From CAWDMC01 sp963803295 (GTDB lineage: Bacteria > Acidobacteriota > Terriglobia > UBA7540): 64,000 nucleotides of DNA. The notes under the pieces were generated by a model, which saw only the letters and a list, made by a program, of their open reading frames with translations, was not told the origin of the DNA and did not search any database. Where the stretch lies: the NCBI GenBank assembly GCA_963803295.1, contig CAWDMC010000002.1:444816-508815 (forward strand), read 5' to 3'. Each line of letters starts with the position of its first letter. Within the stretch, counting starts at the first letter, position 1. Shown here piece by piece: positions 26,620 through 35,249 of this stretch. The translations under genes and the position numbers were made by a program.

Positions 26620-28806
26620 ATGGACAGAAGAACTTTCAACAAGCTCATCGCCCTCAGTGGAATTGAAGTGGGAGTAGCTGGGGAAGGAACTACTACAGCG
26701 GCACATCCGTCACCCTCTGCGCCCGGCAGTACACCTAAATGGCCCGACAGGACCTACCGGCGTTTTTCAATCGATACCCACGTGCCGGATTGGGACCCTC
26801 AGCTTCTGGGGCACTTCGACGCTGTGAAGTATGTCGATAACATCGCGAGAGCCGGCTTTCAATCCATGATGCAGTACACGAACTCGCACGTCGGCCTCTG
26901 CCTGTGGCGGACCAAGATTGGACAGATGCATGCCAACATGAAAGGCCGCGACTTTTTTGGGGAAGTCGTCGAACAGTGCCGCCGCCGCGAGGTCCATCCT
27001 CTGGCCTACTTCAGCGTCGTCTTTGACAACTGGAATTTTGAGCATCATCCCGACTGGCGGATCCTGGGAGCCGAGGGCAACAATGCGCGCCTACAGGGGC
27101 GCTATGGTGTAGTGTGTCCTAACTCACCTTACCGGGATTATGTGTTGGGTTGTGCGCGCGAGATCGTTGGCAATTATGACATTGAAGGCATCTTCTTCGA
27201 CATGACCTTTTGGCCCGACGTGTGTTATTGCCCGCACTGTGACAAGCGCTTCATGGACGAGCATCACGCTGAACTTCCACGCGTAGTGGATTGGGACGAT
27301 CCCACCTGGAGAGCATTCCAGAAGGCAAGACAGGGCTGGTTGCTGGAATTTGCCACCGCAGTAACTAGTGCGGTAAAGAACGTGCGTCCAATCACGGTGA
27401 ATCACCAGTACTCCACAATTTTCCATAACTGGATGCTCGGGGTTCCGCTCGAACTGACAGAGGCTTGTGACTATGTGGGAGGAGATTTCTACGGCGGGCC
27501 AGCGCAGCAGTCCCTGGTGTGTAAAGCGTACTACGGGCTCACTCGCAATCGGCCGTTTGAGTTTCACACTTCGCGAACTCACGATCCCACGGATCACGTA
27601 ATGATGAAGCCGGCTGACGAGCTTCGGACGGAGTCTTTTGTTGCGACGCTTCACTCTGCTGGCTTGCTGCTGGTTGACTATATCAATGCCGACGGAACTC
27701 TAAATCCCCAAGTGTATGACGCCTTTAAGGTGCTTAACGAACGCCGCGGTGTCTACGAACCGTATCTGGGTGGAAAGCTGCTCGCCGACGTTGCCATCTA
27801 CTATGACAAGAACTCCATGTACAACCCGGATGAGAACGGAGTGTACATCACAAAACTCCAAGCCGTTGATACCTGCCCTCACCGCGAGGCGGTGATCGGC
27901 GCCGCTCGTGTGCTCCGCGAAGGGCACATTCCGTTTGGGGTTGTGACCAATGCGAATCTTGACCAGCTGCAGAACTACCGTGCGGTGATTCTGCCCAACG
28001 TGCTAGAGATGACCCCGGAACAAGCGAACGAGTTCCGAGAGTTTGTCGATCGAGGAGGTATTCTCTACGCAAGCGGACCAAGCTCACTGGACCGGCACCA
28101 CGAAGGCGGATCGAAGTACTTGCTCGAAGACGTTTTCGGCGTCACGTACAAGGGTACGACCGGGTCAAAGAGGATTACCTATTTGACGCCAAGGGACCAG
28201 CAGGTGAGCAAGGCGGTCTGGCCTCAGGATTACGTCAGCTTTCCTGGGCTGATGACGAAAGCGGAGGCGATGCCGGGCTGCGACGTGCTGGCCACCATCA
28301 CGCTGCCTTTTGTGGCGCCGGAATTGGGACATGCTGTCGGCAGTCACTTTGCCGCAATCCACAGCAATCCCCCGGCGCTGGAGCCGGGGACGGATCCAGC
28401 CGTAGTGGTGCATTCTTTCGGGCGAGGAAAATCAGTTTGGCTTGCCGGTCCAATGGAAGCGAAAGACGAGGCGGTTAACAAGCAGCTCGTGCTGCACCTG
28501 CTGCGGCGGGTGATCCCCTCGCCTTATCGCTTTGAGGTTGATGCTCATCCTTCAGTCGAAATGACTCTTCTGGATCAAGCCGAGTCGCGGCGCTTGCTGG
28601 TGGGACTGTTGCATATGCAGGACCAAGTTCCGCCGCTTCCGGTCAAAGCTGTGGTGCGGGTTCAGGTGCCGCAAGGCCGCTCAGCAACCAAGGTAACGCG
28701 CGTGCCAGACCAGAGCCCTGTTCGATTCCAAAGGCAGGGACCTTACATCCAGTTCGAGACGGAGCCCTTTGACGTATTCTCGATGGCCCTCGTCGAGTAC
28801 GAATAA
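26620..28806 (+). CDS. Glycosidase-like protein with beta-galactosidase-trimerisation-like domain (paralog 3)
   Basis: This 728-residue protein starts MDRRTFNKLIALSG, a Tat-like leader. The barrel shows TYRRFSIDTHVPDWDPQLL, MQYTNSHVGLCLWRT, IEGIFFDMTFWPDVCYCPHC with a CxxC pair, and ITVNHQYSTIFHNWM. A trimerisation-like domain follows (GVVTNANLDQLQNYRAVILP, FVDRGGILYASGPSSLD), then a beta domain. It is closer to the protein at 42304 than to its two upstream neighbours. It is probably an extracytoplasmic hydrolase acting on the same glycan; substrate unknown. It is the end of the plus-strand run and converges with the gene at 28873. Confidence 0.8.
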   Translation: MDRRTFNKLIALSGIEVGVAGEGTTTAAHPSPSAPGSTPKWPDRTYRRFSIDTHVPDWDPQLLGHFDAVKYVDNIARAGFQSMMQYTNSHVGLCLWRTKIGQMHANMKGRDFFGEVVEQCRRREVHPLAYFSVVFDNWNFEHHPDWRILGAEGNNARLQGRYGVVCPNSPYRDYVLGCAREIVGNYDIEGIFFDMTFWPDVCYCPHCDKRFMDEHHAELPRVVDWDDPTWRAFQKARQGWLLEFATAVTSAVKNVRPITVNHQYSTIFHNWMLGVPLELTEACDYVGGDFYGGPAQQSLVCKAYYGLTRNRPFEFHTSRTHDPTDHVMMKPADELRTESFVATLHSAGLLLVDYINADGTLNPQVYDAFKVLNERRGVYEPYLGGKLLADVAIYYDKNSMYNPDENGVYITKLQAVDTCPHREAVIGAARVLREGHIPFGVVTNANLDQLQNYRAVILPNVLEMTPEQANEFREFVDRGGILYASGPSSLDRHHEGGSKYLLEDVFGVTYKGTTGSKRITYLTPRDQQVSKAVWPQDYVSFPGLMTKAEAMPGCDVLATITLPFVAPELGHAVGSHFAAIHSNPPALEPGTDPAVVVHSFGRGKSVWLAGPMEAKDEAVNKQLVLHLLRRVIPSPYRFEVDAHPSVEMTLLDQAESRRLLVGLLHMQDQVPPLPVKAVVRVQVPQGRSATKVTRVPDQSPVRFQRQGPYIQFETEPFDVFSMALVEYE

Positions 28807-28872
28807 CGCAAGGTTCGATGCGGCTCCAACGTAGGACAAACGCCTCGGTCTTGGTGGTGCTTAAGGGCGTTC

Positions 28873-31158
28873 TCACCCGAGCTCGATCGCGACGATCGCG
28901 TGCAGGGCTACTTCAGGCACCAGGACGCGCCACTTGTCTCCCTGTGTCAAGCTTAGAGCTGCCTCTTCCTTTGGCCAGATTAAGCGCGCGGCGCGCGGCC
29001 GGAACCGGTCTGAGCGCCCTACGATCTCGATGTGTTGGGCCGCTGTCCCCACCCCGTGTCCTGTCCAGACACCGCTGTTTGCCAGTTGGACCAACAATCT
29101 TTTCTCGCCCTGCCTGAAAAACGCACTGTGGACGGCCCGGGATCCTCGAACCTGGATCGGCGGATCAGGCACGAGACGGGCAACCAGCCCCTGAATCCAG
29201 GCGCTGATCCAGTACAGGTCGGGTTGGTAGCGCCGGAATAGTGGAACACCAATATAGACAGCTGCTCCCCGACCGTGACGATTAACGGTGGCTGCCATCG
29301 GCACTCGTTCGTTTCCCGGCGGGGCGACGTTCCAGCTATGAAACCGATGTTGCTCCAGGTCGGGTACAAGGTAAGGAGGTCGGTAGTCGAGAATGCTCTC
29401 GGCGGTCCCCCGCACACGAACAAAGGGACAGTAAGCCGCTGGTAGCCCATCGCCTGCGGTCTTACCCAAAATTCCAACCTCTCCGGAGCCCAGGAAGGAT
29501 GAGAGTGGGTGGCCGTTGGTCTGAAGGTAAATGCCCGGCCCATTCTTCCCCGCATATGTATTTACCTCTTCGACGTAACTCACTCCGAGCACATCCGACA
29601 AGCCAAAGTCCGGGCGCTGGCTGCCTTTCTCGTCGAATAGGCCTGGCTTCCACGTCGCTAGGATCTTACCTCCTCCAAAAACGTAATCGCGGATTGCCTG
29701 ACATTCGCTATCCGCCAGCGCCTCTGTCTCCGGCAGGACAATAAGGTCAAACTTTGAGAGAAAGTCGGGCCGTAAATCCCACGATGGCAGAATGTCCACA
29801 GGATATTGCGTTTGGGTGAGAACCTCCGTCGAGCCCATAAGGCTTGGAACGAACTCTCCACCGGATAAGGACGCATAGAATCTGCGTTGTGCGCGCAGCT
29901 CATCGCGCGTAGCCTCACTAAACAAGACGCCTAGACTGGGAATAGCTTCCAGGTCATGAAGATGGGGTTCCGTCTTCATGACATACTCCTGCAGCTTGGA
30001 GCACCATTCGAAGAACTGGTCGCGCTGGCGGCCGTCCGGCATATTTTGTTCATCCGTAATAAATCGCGGACGCGTTCCCTGCAGCATGATCGCTGCCGTG
30101 CGAAACAGATCGAGCTCGATAGGAGCGGAGGTGTAGCCGGGCCAGAACAGCCCAACCTGTGGACCCGGCATGTTCCAACTCCGGAGCATGATGGAACCAA
30201 CCGAAAGTCCGCTCGGTGAGGTCATGGGTTCAATGTACAGGCAGGATGTCTTACGAAGGACTTCCGTGGACATATCGAGAGGGTCGCCCTGGTTAAGCCA
30301 AATGGGAAGCCCGGGTCTGTGCTTGTGAACTATCTCAAACACTTCGTCCAGATACCGCTCTGAAGAGCCTTGGAGCCACTCCAGATGTTTTCGGTAGCCC
30401 AATGGAGTATCGAGGCCTGTCAAAAAAGACTCCGAGCTATCTTTGTGATACTGCGCTTCACACCACTGACAATAGCAGAGTGGGTCCGAGAGCCATCGCG
30501 GCCACGGTGAGCCATCGATGAAGAGGCCGTCAAAGTCGTACCCGGCGATCTCATCGTACATACCCAGGGCGTACTCGCGGTAGGGTGAATGGTGGCAACA
30601 CCAGGCAAATTGGTGCCCGATCCAACTTAGTGAACCGTCCGCATTGCGCCCCATCCACTCAGGATGCTCCAAGGCTGATTGGGTATCGACGTTGCCGCTG
30701 TAGTAGGCCACGACCGCCAGACCGTTGCGATGTCCGGTCTCAATCCAACGCGATACGAGATCATAGTCCAGCCCCGGGTGACGTTTTCCCGCCTTGGTGT
30801 TGTAGTAGGCATATCCCCAATGGCTCTTGGTTTGGACCACCACGCATTCGGTGTGAGCCTCACGTAGTTTGCGCATGAAGTCGTCGGGATCGAGCCGGTC
30901 GAAGCGAGTTGTCGGTCCATTATGAAAGCCACTCTCGACCGTACGCCATGAAGTAATCGGTATACTGGCTCTTTCCGGCGAAGACACCTTTGGCGAGGAA
31001 TCCATTGAATCCATCGATGTCATAGGAAACGAGCCGGCCAAATCCGGCATACTGGCAAAAGCAATAGCGCCTGCAGGTACGCTCAAGAAACTCCTGCGGC
31101 TCAGCCGTACAGGAAGCGAGGACTTATTCACGGATGCTCTCCTTGGGATCAGGTTCAT
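28873..31158 (-). CDS. Tat-exported glycosidase-like protein (paralog 4)
   Basis: From ATG 31158 the product is 761 residues, with a Tat motif in RLSRRSFLSVPAGAIAFAS. The barrel has ECVVVQTKSHWGYAYYNTK, FDGLFIDGSPWPRWLSDP, LCYCQWCEAQY with paired cysteines and GLPIWLNQGDPLDM. The trimerisation-like part is LRPDFLSKFDLIVLPETEAL and DYVFGGGKILATWKPGLFDEK. The domain order matches paralogs 1-2. The frame extends further upstream but loses leader character, hence the start chosen. It converges with paralog 3 and is followed (upstream on this strand) by the alcohol dehydrogenase gene, 158 bp away, in one minus-strand unit. Confidence 0.8.
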   Translation of the reverse strand: MNLIPRRASVNKSSLPVRLSRRSFLSVPAGAIAFASMPDLAGSFPMTSMDSMDSSPKVSSPERASIPITSWRTVESGFHNGPTTRFDRLDPDDFMRKLREAHTECVVVQTKSHWGYAYYNTKAGKRHPGLDYDLVSRWIETGHRNGLAVVAYYSGNVDTQSALEHPEWMGRNADGSLSWIGHQFAWCCHHSPYREYALGMYDEIAGYDFDGLFIDGSPWPRWLSDPLCYCQWCEAQYHKDSSESFLTGLDTPLGYRKHLEWLQGSSERYLDEVFEIVHKHRPGLPIWLNQGDPLDMSTEVLRKTSCLYIEPMTSPSGLSVGSIMLRSWNMPGPQVGLFWPGYTSAPIELDLFRTAAIMLQGTRPRFITDEQNMPDGRQRDQFFEWCSKLQEYVMKTEPHLHDLEAIPSLGVLFSEATRDELRAQRRFYASLSGGEFVPSLMGSTEVLTQTQYPVDILPSWDLRPDFLSKFDLIVLPETEALADSECQAIRDYVFGGGKILATWKPGLFDEKGSQRPDFGLSDVLGVSYVEEVNTYAGKNGPGIYLQTNGHPLSSFLGSGEVGILGKTAGDGLPAAYCPFVRVRGTAESILDYRPPYLVPDLEQHRFHSWNVAPPGNERVPMAATVNRHGRGAAVYIGVPLFRRYQPDLYWISAWIQGLVARLVPDPPIQVRGSRAVHSAFFRQGEKRLLVQLANSGVWTGHGVGTAAQHIEIVGRSDRFRPRAARLIWPKEEAALSLTQGDKWRVLVPEVALHAIVAIELG

Positions 31159-31316
31159 TCGGGGTTGGCGATCGCTGTGGTCGGAAGCTCGGCAAAAAGG
31201 GCAGGGGAACCTCGGTTCATTTCCCAGGGTTCGGGCTGTCGCTTCAGTCGTGGCCGGAGTTCCCGTCCTGGCACCTCTCAATCTGGCGAGGGAAACTCCG
31301 GGCAAAATCGGATTCT

Positions 31317-32465
31317 TTAGTTTACGTCTGGGTGCACCAACACGGCCTTCACAAAATCAGGCTTGGACCAATCGTCACCGAAGGCCTTCTGTAGATCCGA
31401 GTAGTCCGTGTACTCGTGGCTCAGGATAATATCCGCATCGATCGAACCGTCCCTGATGTACTCCATAGCCTGACGGTAAACGGTGGGAGTGGCATCTGTG
31501 TCGAAGCCTCCTGAGGCGCCACCGGCGGTGACGATACACGTCTCATCGCATTGGAAGGGCAGCACCACCTTGATATCGCGCCCTGTGTGGCCTCCGCCAT
31601 AGAGCATAAAGGTGGCCTGACGCCGCATTACCTTTGGTGACCACTCCCAGACGTCGGCAGCGCCGGTGGCTTCGATGAAGTATTGGATCTTCTCTCCCTT
31701 CGTCAGTCGGTGTACCTCGGACACGACGTCCACCTTGCGCTGGTCAATGGGCGTGCCTCCCAGCTTCTTCACCGCATCGGCCTTGATGTCGCGGCGCACC
31801 GTAACAAAGACCTCGCCCTCGAACCTCTGGATGTTTCGAATGTATTGGAGGAAAAGGAGACCGCCAGGTCCGGCGCCGGCAATCAGAATATGACGGACGG
31901 GATACTTGCCACCGAATTTGTATCGGGTGTTATACCGGTCCACCATATCGCAGGCGTGGATCACGCAGGCGAGTGGTTCGATGAGCGTGGCTCGCTTATA
32001 AGAAACGGTGGGGGGAAGGGGAATGACGTTGACCACCGGCACGGCGATGTAGTCCATGAAGGCTCCGGGCGGCCCGGTGATCCCAAACTGGGTGCCGTAC
32101 TGGCAAAGATGGGAATCGCCTGATTCGCAATATTCGCATAGCTCTTGGCGCCGCAAACTGTGGCAGTTCATTAACTGGTCAACGTCAACCCGATCGCCAG
32201 ATTTGCACTTGGTTACCTTGCTTCCGACCGCGACGACCTTACCGCTGAACTCGTGACCGAGGATCTGTGGGTGTTTCTCGAGTGGAATCGGGTCGCCGCG
32301 CCCGTCCAGGTGGTAATTGGCCCACCCGTGAAAGATGTGAAGATCCGTTCCGCACAGTCCTACGGCTCCCACCTGAAGTAGCACTTCGTCCTCTCGCGGG
32401 ACCGGCTGCGGCAGATCAATTACCCGGAATTTCTCAACCTGCTCAAGTAGGCACGCTTTCATCAT
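31317..32465 (-). CDS. Zinc-dependent alcohol/polyol dehydrogenase (MDR family)
   Basis: This 382-residue medium-chain dehydrogenase shows the catalytic zinc ligands in GLCGTDLHIFHGW and GHEFSGKVVAVGS, a structural-zinc-type Cys cluster (NCHSLRRQELCEYCESGDSHLC is one residue too far apart to be sure of all four ligands), and the Rossmann motif IAGAGPGGLLFLQY. The closest character is sorbitol/threonine dehydrogenase-like enzymes. It would oxidise a polyol or sugar hydroxyl. Two start codons in tandem (ATGATG at 32465/32462) directly follow AGGAGG; the second has the better spacing. Confidence 0.86.
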   Translation of the reverse strand: MMKACLLEQVEKFRVIDLPQPVPREDEVLLQVGAVGLCGTDLHIFHGWANYHLDGRGDPIPLEKHPQILGHEFSGKVVAVGSKVTKCKSGDRVDVDQLMNCHSLRRQELCEYCESGDSHLCQYGTQFGITGPPGAFMDYIAVPVVNVIPLPPTVSYKRATLIEPLACVIHACDMVDRYNTRYKFGGKYPVRHILIAGAGPGGLLFLQYIRNIQRFEGEVFVTVRRDIKADAVKKLGGTPIDQRKVDVVSEVHRLTKGEKIQYFIEATGAADVWEWSPKVMRRQATFMLYGGGHTGRDIKVVLPFQCDETCIVTAGGASGGFDTDATPTVYRQAMEYIRDGSIDADIILSHEYTDYSDLQKAFGDDWSKPDFVKAVLVHPDVN

Positions 32466-32615
32466 CCCTCCTCTTTGTTCCGTTGCTGACAAGTGCGACT
32501 CACTTGCCGGCCCGTATTCTACACCCGTTCGTAACGTAACTTGCCAACGGGGGGAGCAGGTCGAACGTTATGCTCTTGTTGTATCCTCGTCACCATACCG
32601 AAAGAGATCTTGGCA

Positions 32616-33845
32616 TTACTCTCTTGCCGCCGTATACATTGCCACAATATTCTGAGGTGGTACATCGGCCAGGATGTTGTGGACTTGCTGGAAGACAAAA
32701 CCTCCGCCTTGACGCAGAACTTTAACCTGCTCCTTCACATGCCTGTAGACTTCCTCAGGCGTAGCGTGTGGCAGGATATGGTGGGTATCACAACCGCCTC
32801 CCCACAAAACAAGGTCCTTGCCAAATTCCGCCTTTAGCTCCCTGACGTCCATTCCGGGACAATCGATTTGAATGGGATTCAGAATGTCTACTCCCGCCTC
32901 AATCAGCTCTGGAATCAGTTCACGTATGGCGCCGCAACTGTGGAGCATCACTTTGGCGTTACTAAATTGCCGGATGCGATTCCAGACGATCTTGAGACGC
33001 TCCTTGAAAAATGTGCGAAACATAGCAGGCGAAATGAGGGGTGCCTGCTGGCCTCCCAAGTCGTCGCTCAATGCCACGACATCGACATAGGGGCCGGCGA
33101 ATTTCAGCAGCTTCTCAAGTTCCTCCAAATGGATCTCCACTACCCGGTCGAGAAACTCGTGCGTACGTTTCGGATCGGCGGCCATCATCATGTAGAAGTT
33201 ATCTGCCCGATAGAGCCACTGTCCCATTTCGAGCAAGTGGCCTCCATAAGCAAGAATGATGGCGCGGTCTGTACTCTCATACAAGCAGCGGAGGCGTTCA
33301 CCGAACTGCTTTGAGCCATCGATCCTCTTCAGGACGGAAGTGTACGAGCCAGCCACTCCGGTGAACTGGAATTCGTCCATGGCCGCGCGTATGCTTTTGA
33401 CGTCGAGAGAATCCCGCTGCTCAAAGGGATAATTAACCGGCTCGAAATTGAGCACTCCTTCCGGCCGATGGCCTACGATCTTGCCGGTCGCCGAACGCAG
33501 CACCCATTTGCCATTATGCCACTCCGGCGTCGACCAGACTGGCCACTGGCACGAAGTCCCATCCGGCAACAAACCATCCTGCCAGCATGATTCGTCGTAG
33601 TCGAAAGCGCGTCCCGCTTGCACCGTATCTATGCCGAACCGCTGCATCACATCTTCATCGATTACCGCCAGGACCTGGTTTGGATCATAAACGCGGATCG
33701 GTCTCTTCTCCAAGCCCAGATAAGTCCTCAATTTCGCATACGCAATTGCGGCCATTCCTGAAGCGAAATAACCTGCCAGATCGATTGGAACTTCGTCGGG
33801 CTCGTGGTGGCTTAATGCTGCCCGTATCCGTTCGCGGGAAATCAT
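32616..33845 (-). CDS. URO-D-like protein, probable corrinoid-type methyltransferase relative (copy 1)
   Basis: The 409-residue product begins MISRERIRAALSHHEPDEVP and ends GGGFVFQQVHNILADVPPQNIVAMYTAA, the frame typical of the uroporphyrinogen-decarboxylase superfamily branch that includes MtaA/CmuA methyltransferases. LHSCGAIRELIPELIEAGV and ILNPIQIDCPGMD are conserved, with His/Cys residues that bind zinc in methyltransferases. True heme-pathway HemE has a different N-terminus and Asp/Tyr pattern, so heme synthesis is unlikely. A second copy lies at 47276. In a sugar locus such proteins might remove O-methyl groups, but no corrinoid protein is visible here. Confidence 0.82.
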   Translation of the reverse strand: MISRERIRAALSHHEPDEVPIDLAGYFASGMAAIAYAKLRTYLGLEKRPIRVYDPNQVLAVIDEDVMQRFGIDTVQAGRAFDYDESCWQDGLLPDGTSCQWPVWSTPEWHNGKWVLRSATGKIVGHRPEGVLNFEPVNYPFEQRDSLDVKSIRAAMDEFQFTGVAGSYTSVLKRIDGSKQFGERLRCLYESTDRAIILAYGGHLLEMGQWLYRADNFYMMMAADPKRTHEFLDRVVEIHLEELEKLLKFAGPYVDVVALSDDLGGQQAPLISPAMFRTFFKERLKIVWNRIRQFSNAKVMLHSCGAIRELIPELIEAGVDILNPIQIDCPGMDVRELKAEFGKDLVLWGGGCDTHHILPHATPEEVYRHVKEQVKVLRQGGGFVFQQVHNILADVPPQNIVAMYTAARE

Positions 33846-34271
33846 AAGGGTCCTCGTGTCGTTCACGTTTGAGACTTCCGCCGCCGCCCGACAGAAAGGC
33901 TATCGCGATTGCAGGGCGAGAGTATCGGAAGACGAAGTCAGCGTCAAGAGTGACCACGCCACCGCGCCATCCACACCGCCACGCCGCACTCGCGGCTGCG
34001 CCAATGTATGCCGCAGAGCGCTCATCGGACAGCTCTCATCCGGCGCGGTCCACGGCTCCAAGCACTGCATCTCTTTCGGGTTCTTCTCGCAGCCAAATCC
34101 ACAACCAGCGTCCGTCCGCTGAGGAGATTTAAAGGGGGGCTCGTCGTTCGAAGACCGGTCCAGTCTCTTCTGCCTCGTATAGGCTGCGAGACCTCTCTTG
34201 CACAAATTCCGCGACCGCGGCGGACGACCGGATAGATATTTTTCGCTTGACACCGTCGTTAAACCGCGATA

Positions 34272-34290
34272 TACGATGTCCGACATCGTA
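34272..34290. promoter_or_regulatory. Perfect palindromic operator upstream of the GntR regulator
   Basis: TACGATGTC-C-GACATCGTA is a perfect 9+1+9 palindrome located 120 bp upstream of the GntR start. Its centre matches sites 1 and 2 at 15.2-15.5 kb. FadR/GntR-family regulators typically bind such palindromes with a GT-N-AC core, so autoregulation is likely. The gene-free stretch 33846-34410 holds nothing else that I can support. Confidence 0.7.
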
Positions 34291-34410
34291 CGTGTATCCG
34301 GAGTTTGGGGATTTTGGGATTATCGGCGACGTAGCGGATCGGCACTACGTGTGCAGCCTACTAGGTTTGCTGGGCGGAATTGCGTTACCTATATTTCCGC
34401 GGGAGCAAAG

Positions 34411-35142
34411 GTGCTCAAGCCTGTTGGAAGAGCCGGAACGCTGACTGAGGCGATTGCCAGCCAGCTCATTCAGCTCATCATGAGCGGGACCTACAACCCT
34501 GGAGAGCGGCTGCCGTCGGAGTTCGAGTTGGCCGAGCAGTTCCAGGCTGGACGTGGGGCTGTACGCGAGGCCCTCAAAGCGCTTTCTGTTGTCGGTCTTG
34601 TGCGGGTGTCCAGGGGTAAGGGCACCTTCGTGAACAAGCGGGAGAACTTCTTGACGGGCCCTCTCCTGCTGGGAGTTAAAGCTGACGCTGGGCTTCGGAG
34701 CCTGATTGAGGCGCGCACTTTGATTGAAGTCGAGTTGGCGGGATTGGCCGCCGAGCGGATCGCCCCCGGCCAGGTTCAGCCCCTCGATGGCTGCCTACTC
34801 CGCATGAGGGATAGCCTCAACCCTGCAGATTCGAAATATTTTATGGAAGCGGATCTGGACTTCCATTTTGCCACGGCGGCGGCCGCCGACAATTTCATTC
34901 TGAGCCAGTTCCTGACTCTACTCCATAATCTGATGCGGCAATGGATTACTGAAGCACTGTTACTACCTGGCGTGGCGGCCGAGGCCTTTGAACAGCACAA
35001 GGCGATTTTCTCCGCCATCAAGGCTCACAAGCCACGCGCTGCCCGACTAGCAATGGAGAGGCACTTGGTGGCGATGGGAAAACGGTTCCTGCTTGCTGAA
35101 GAATCGAAATTGGAACTGAACTCAGAAGAAATCAGGGCTTAG
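34411..35142 (+). CDS. GntR-family transcriptional regulator, FadR/FCD type
   Basis: The 243-residue product has an N-terminal winged helix (LTEAIASQLIQLIMSGTY, GERLPSEFELAEQFQAGRGAVREALKAL, GLVRVSRGKGTFV) and a C-terminal all-helical FCD effector domain (EARTLIEVELAGLAAERI, DLDFHFATAAAADNFIL, FEQHKAIFSAIKAHKPRAARLAMERH) with the His/Asp residues that bind metal or carboxylate ligands. I chose GTG 34411 because GGGAGC precedes it and because the longer frame upstream would contain the operator palindrome. It probably represses the two divergent catabolic operons at 14-22 kb in response to a sugar acid. Confidence 0.9.
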   Translation: MLKPVGRAGTLTEAIASQLIQLIMSGTYNPGERLPSEFELAEQFQAGRGAVREALKALSVVGLVRVSRGKGTFVNKRENFLTGPLLLGVKADAGLRSLIEARTLIEVELAGLAAERIAPGQVQPLDGCLLRMRDSLNPADSKYFMEADLDFHFATAAAADNFILSQFLTLLHNLMRQWITEALLLPGVAAEAFEQHKAIFSAIKAHKPRAARLAMERHLVAMGKRFLLAEESKLELNSEEIRA

Positions 35143-35249
35143 AAAGCTTATTTTCTTCACCTGGCTGAGGCTGGGTAATCGCCTCATGCCGGTGCTGTAA
35201 TGCGTTTGAGTCGGATATGTCGGGTCAGTTAACTCCAAAGGAGGGTGAG

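Noticed and set aside
32616..33845. Annotation as hemE (uroporphyrinogen decarboxylase)
   Set aside because: N-terminus, GGG-rich C-terminal motif and catabolic context fit the methyltransferase branch; there are two divergent copies and no heme genes.
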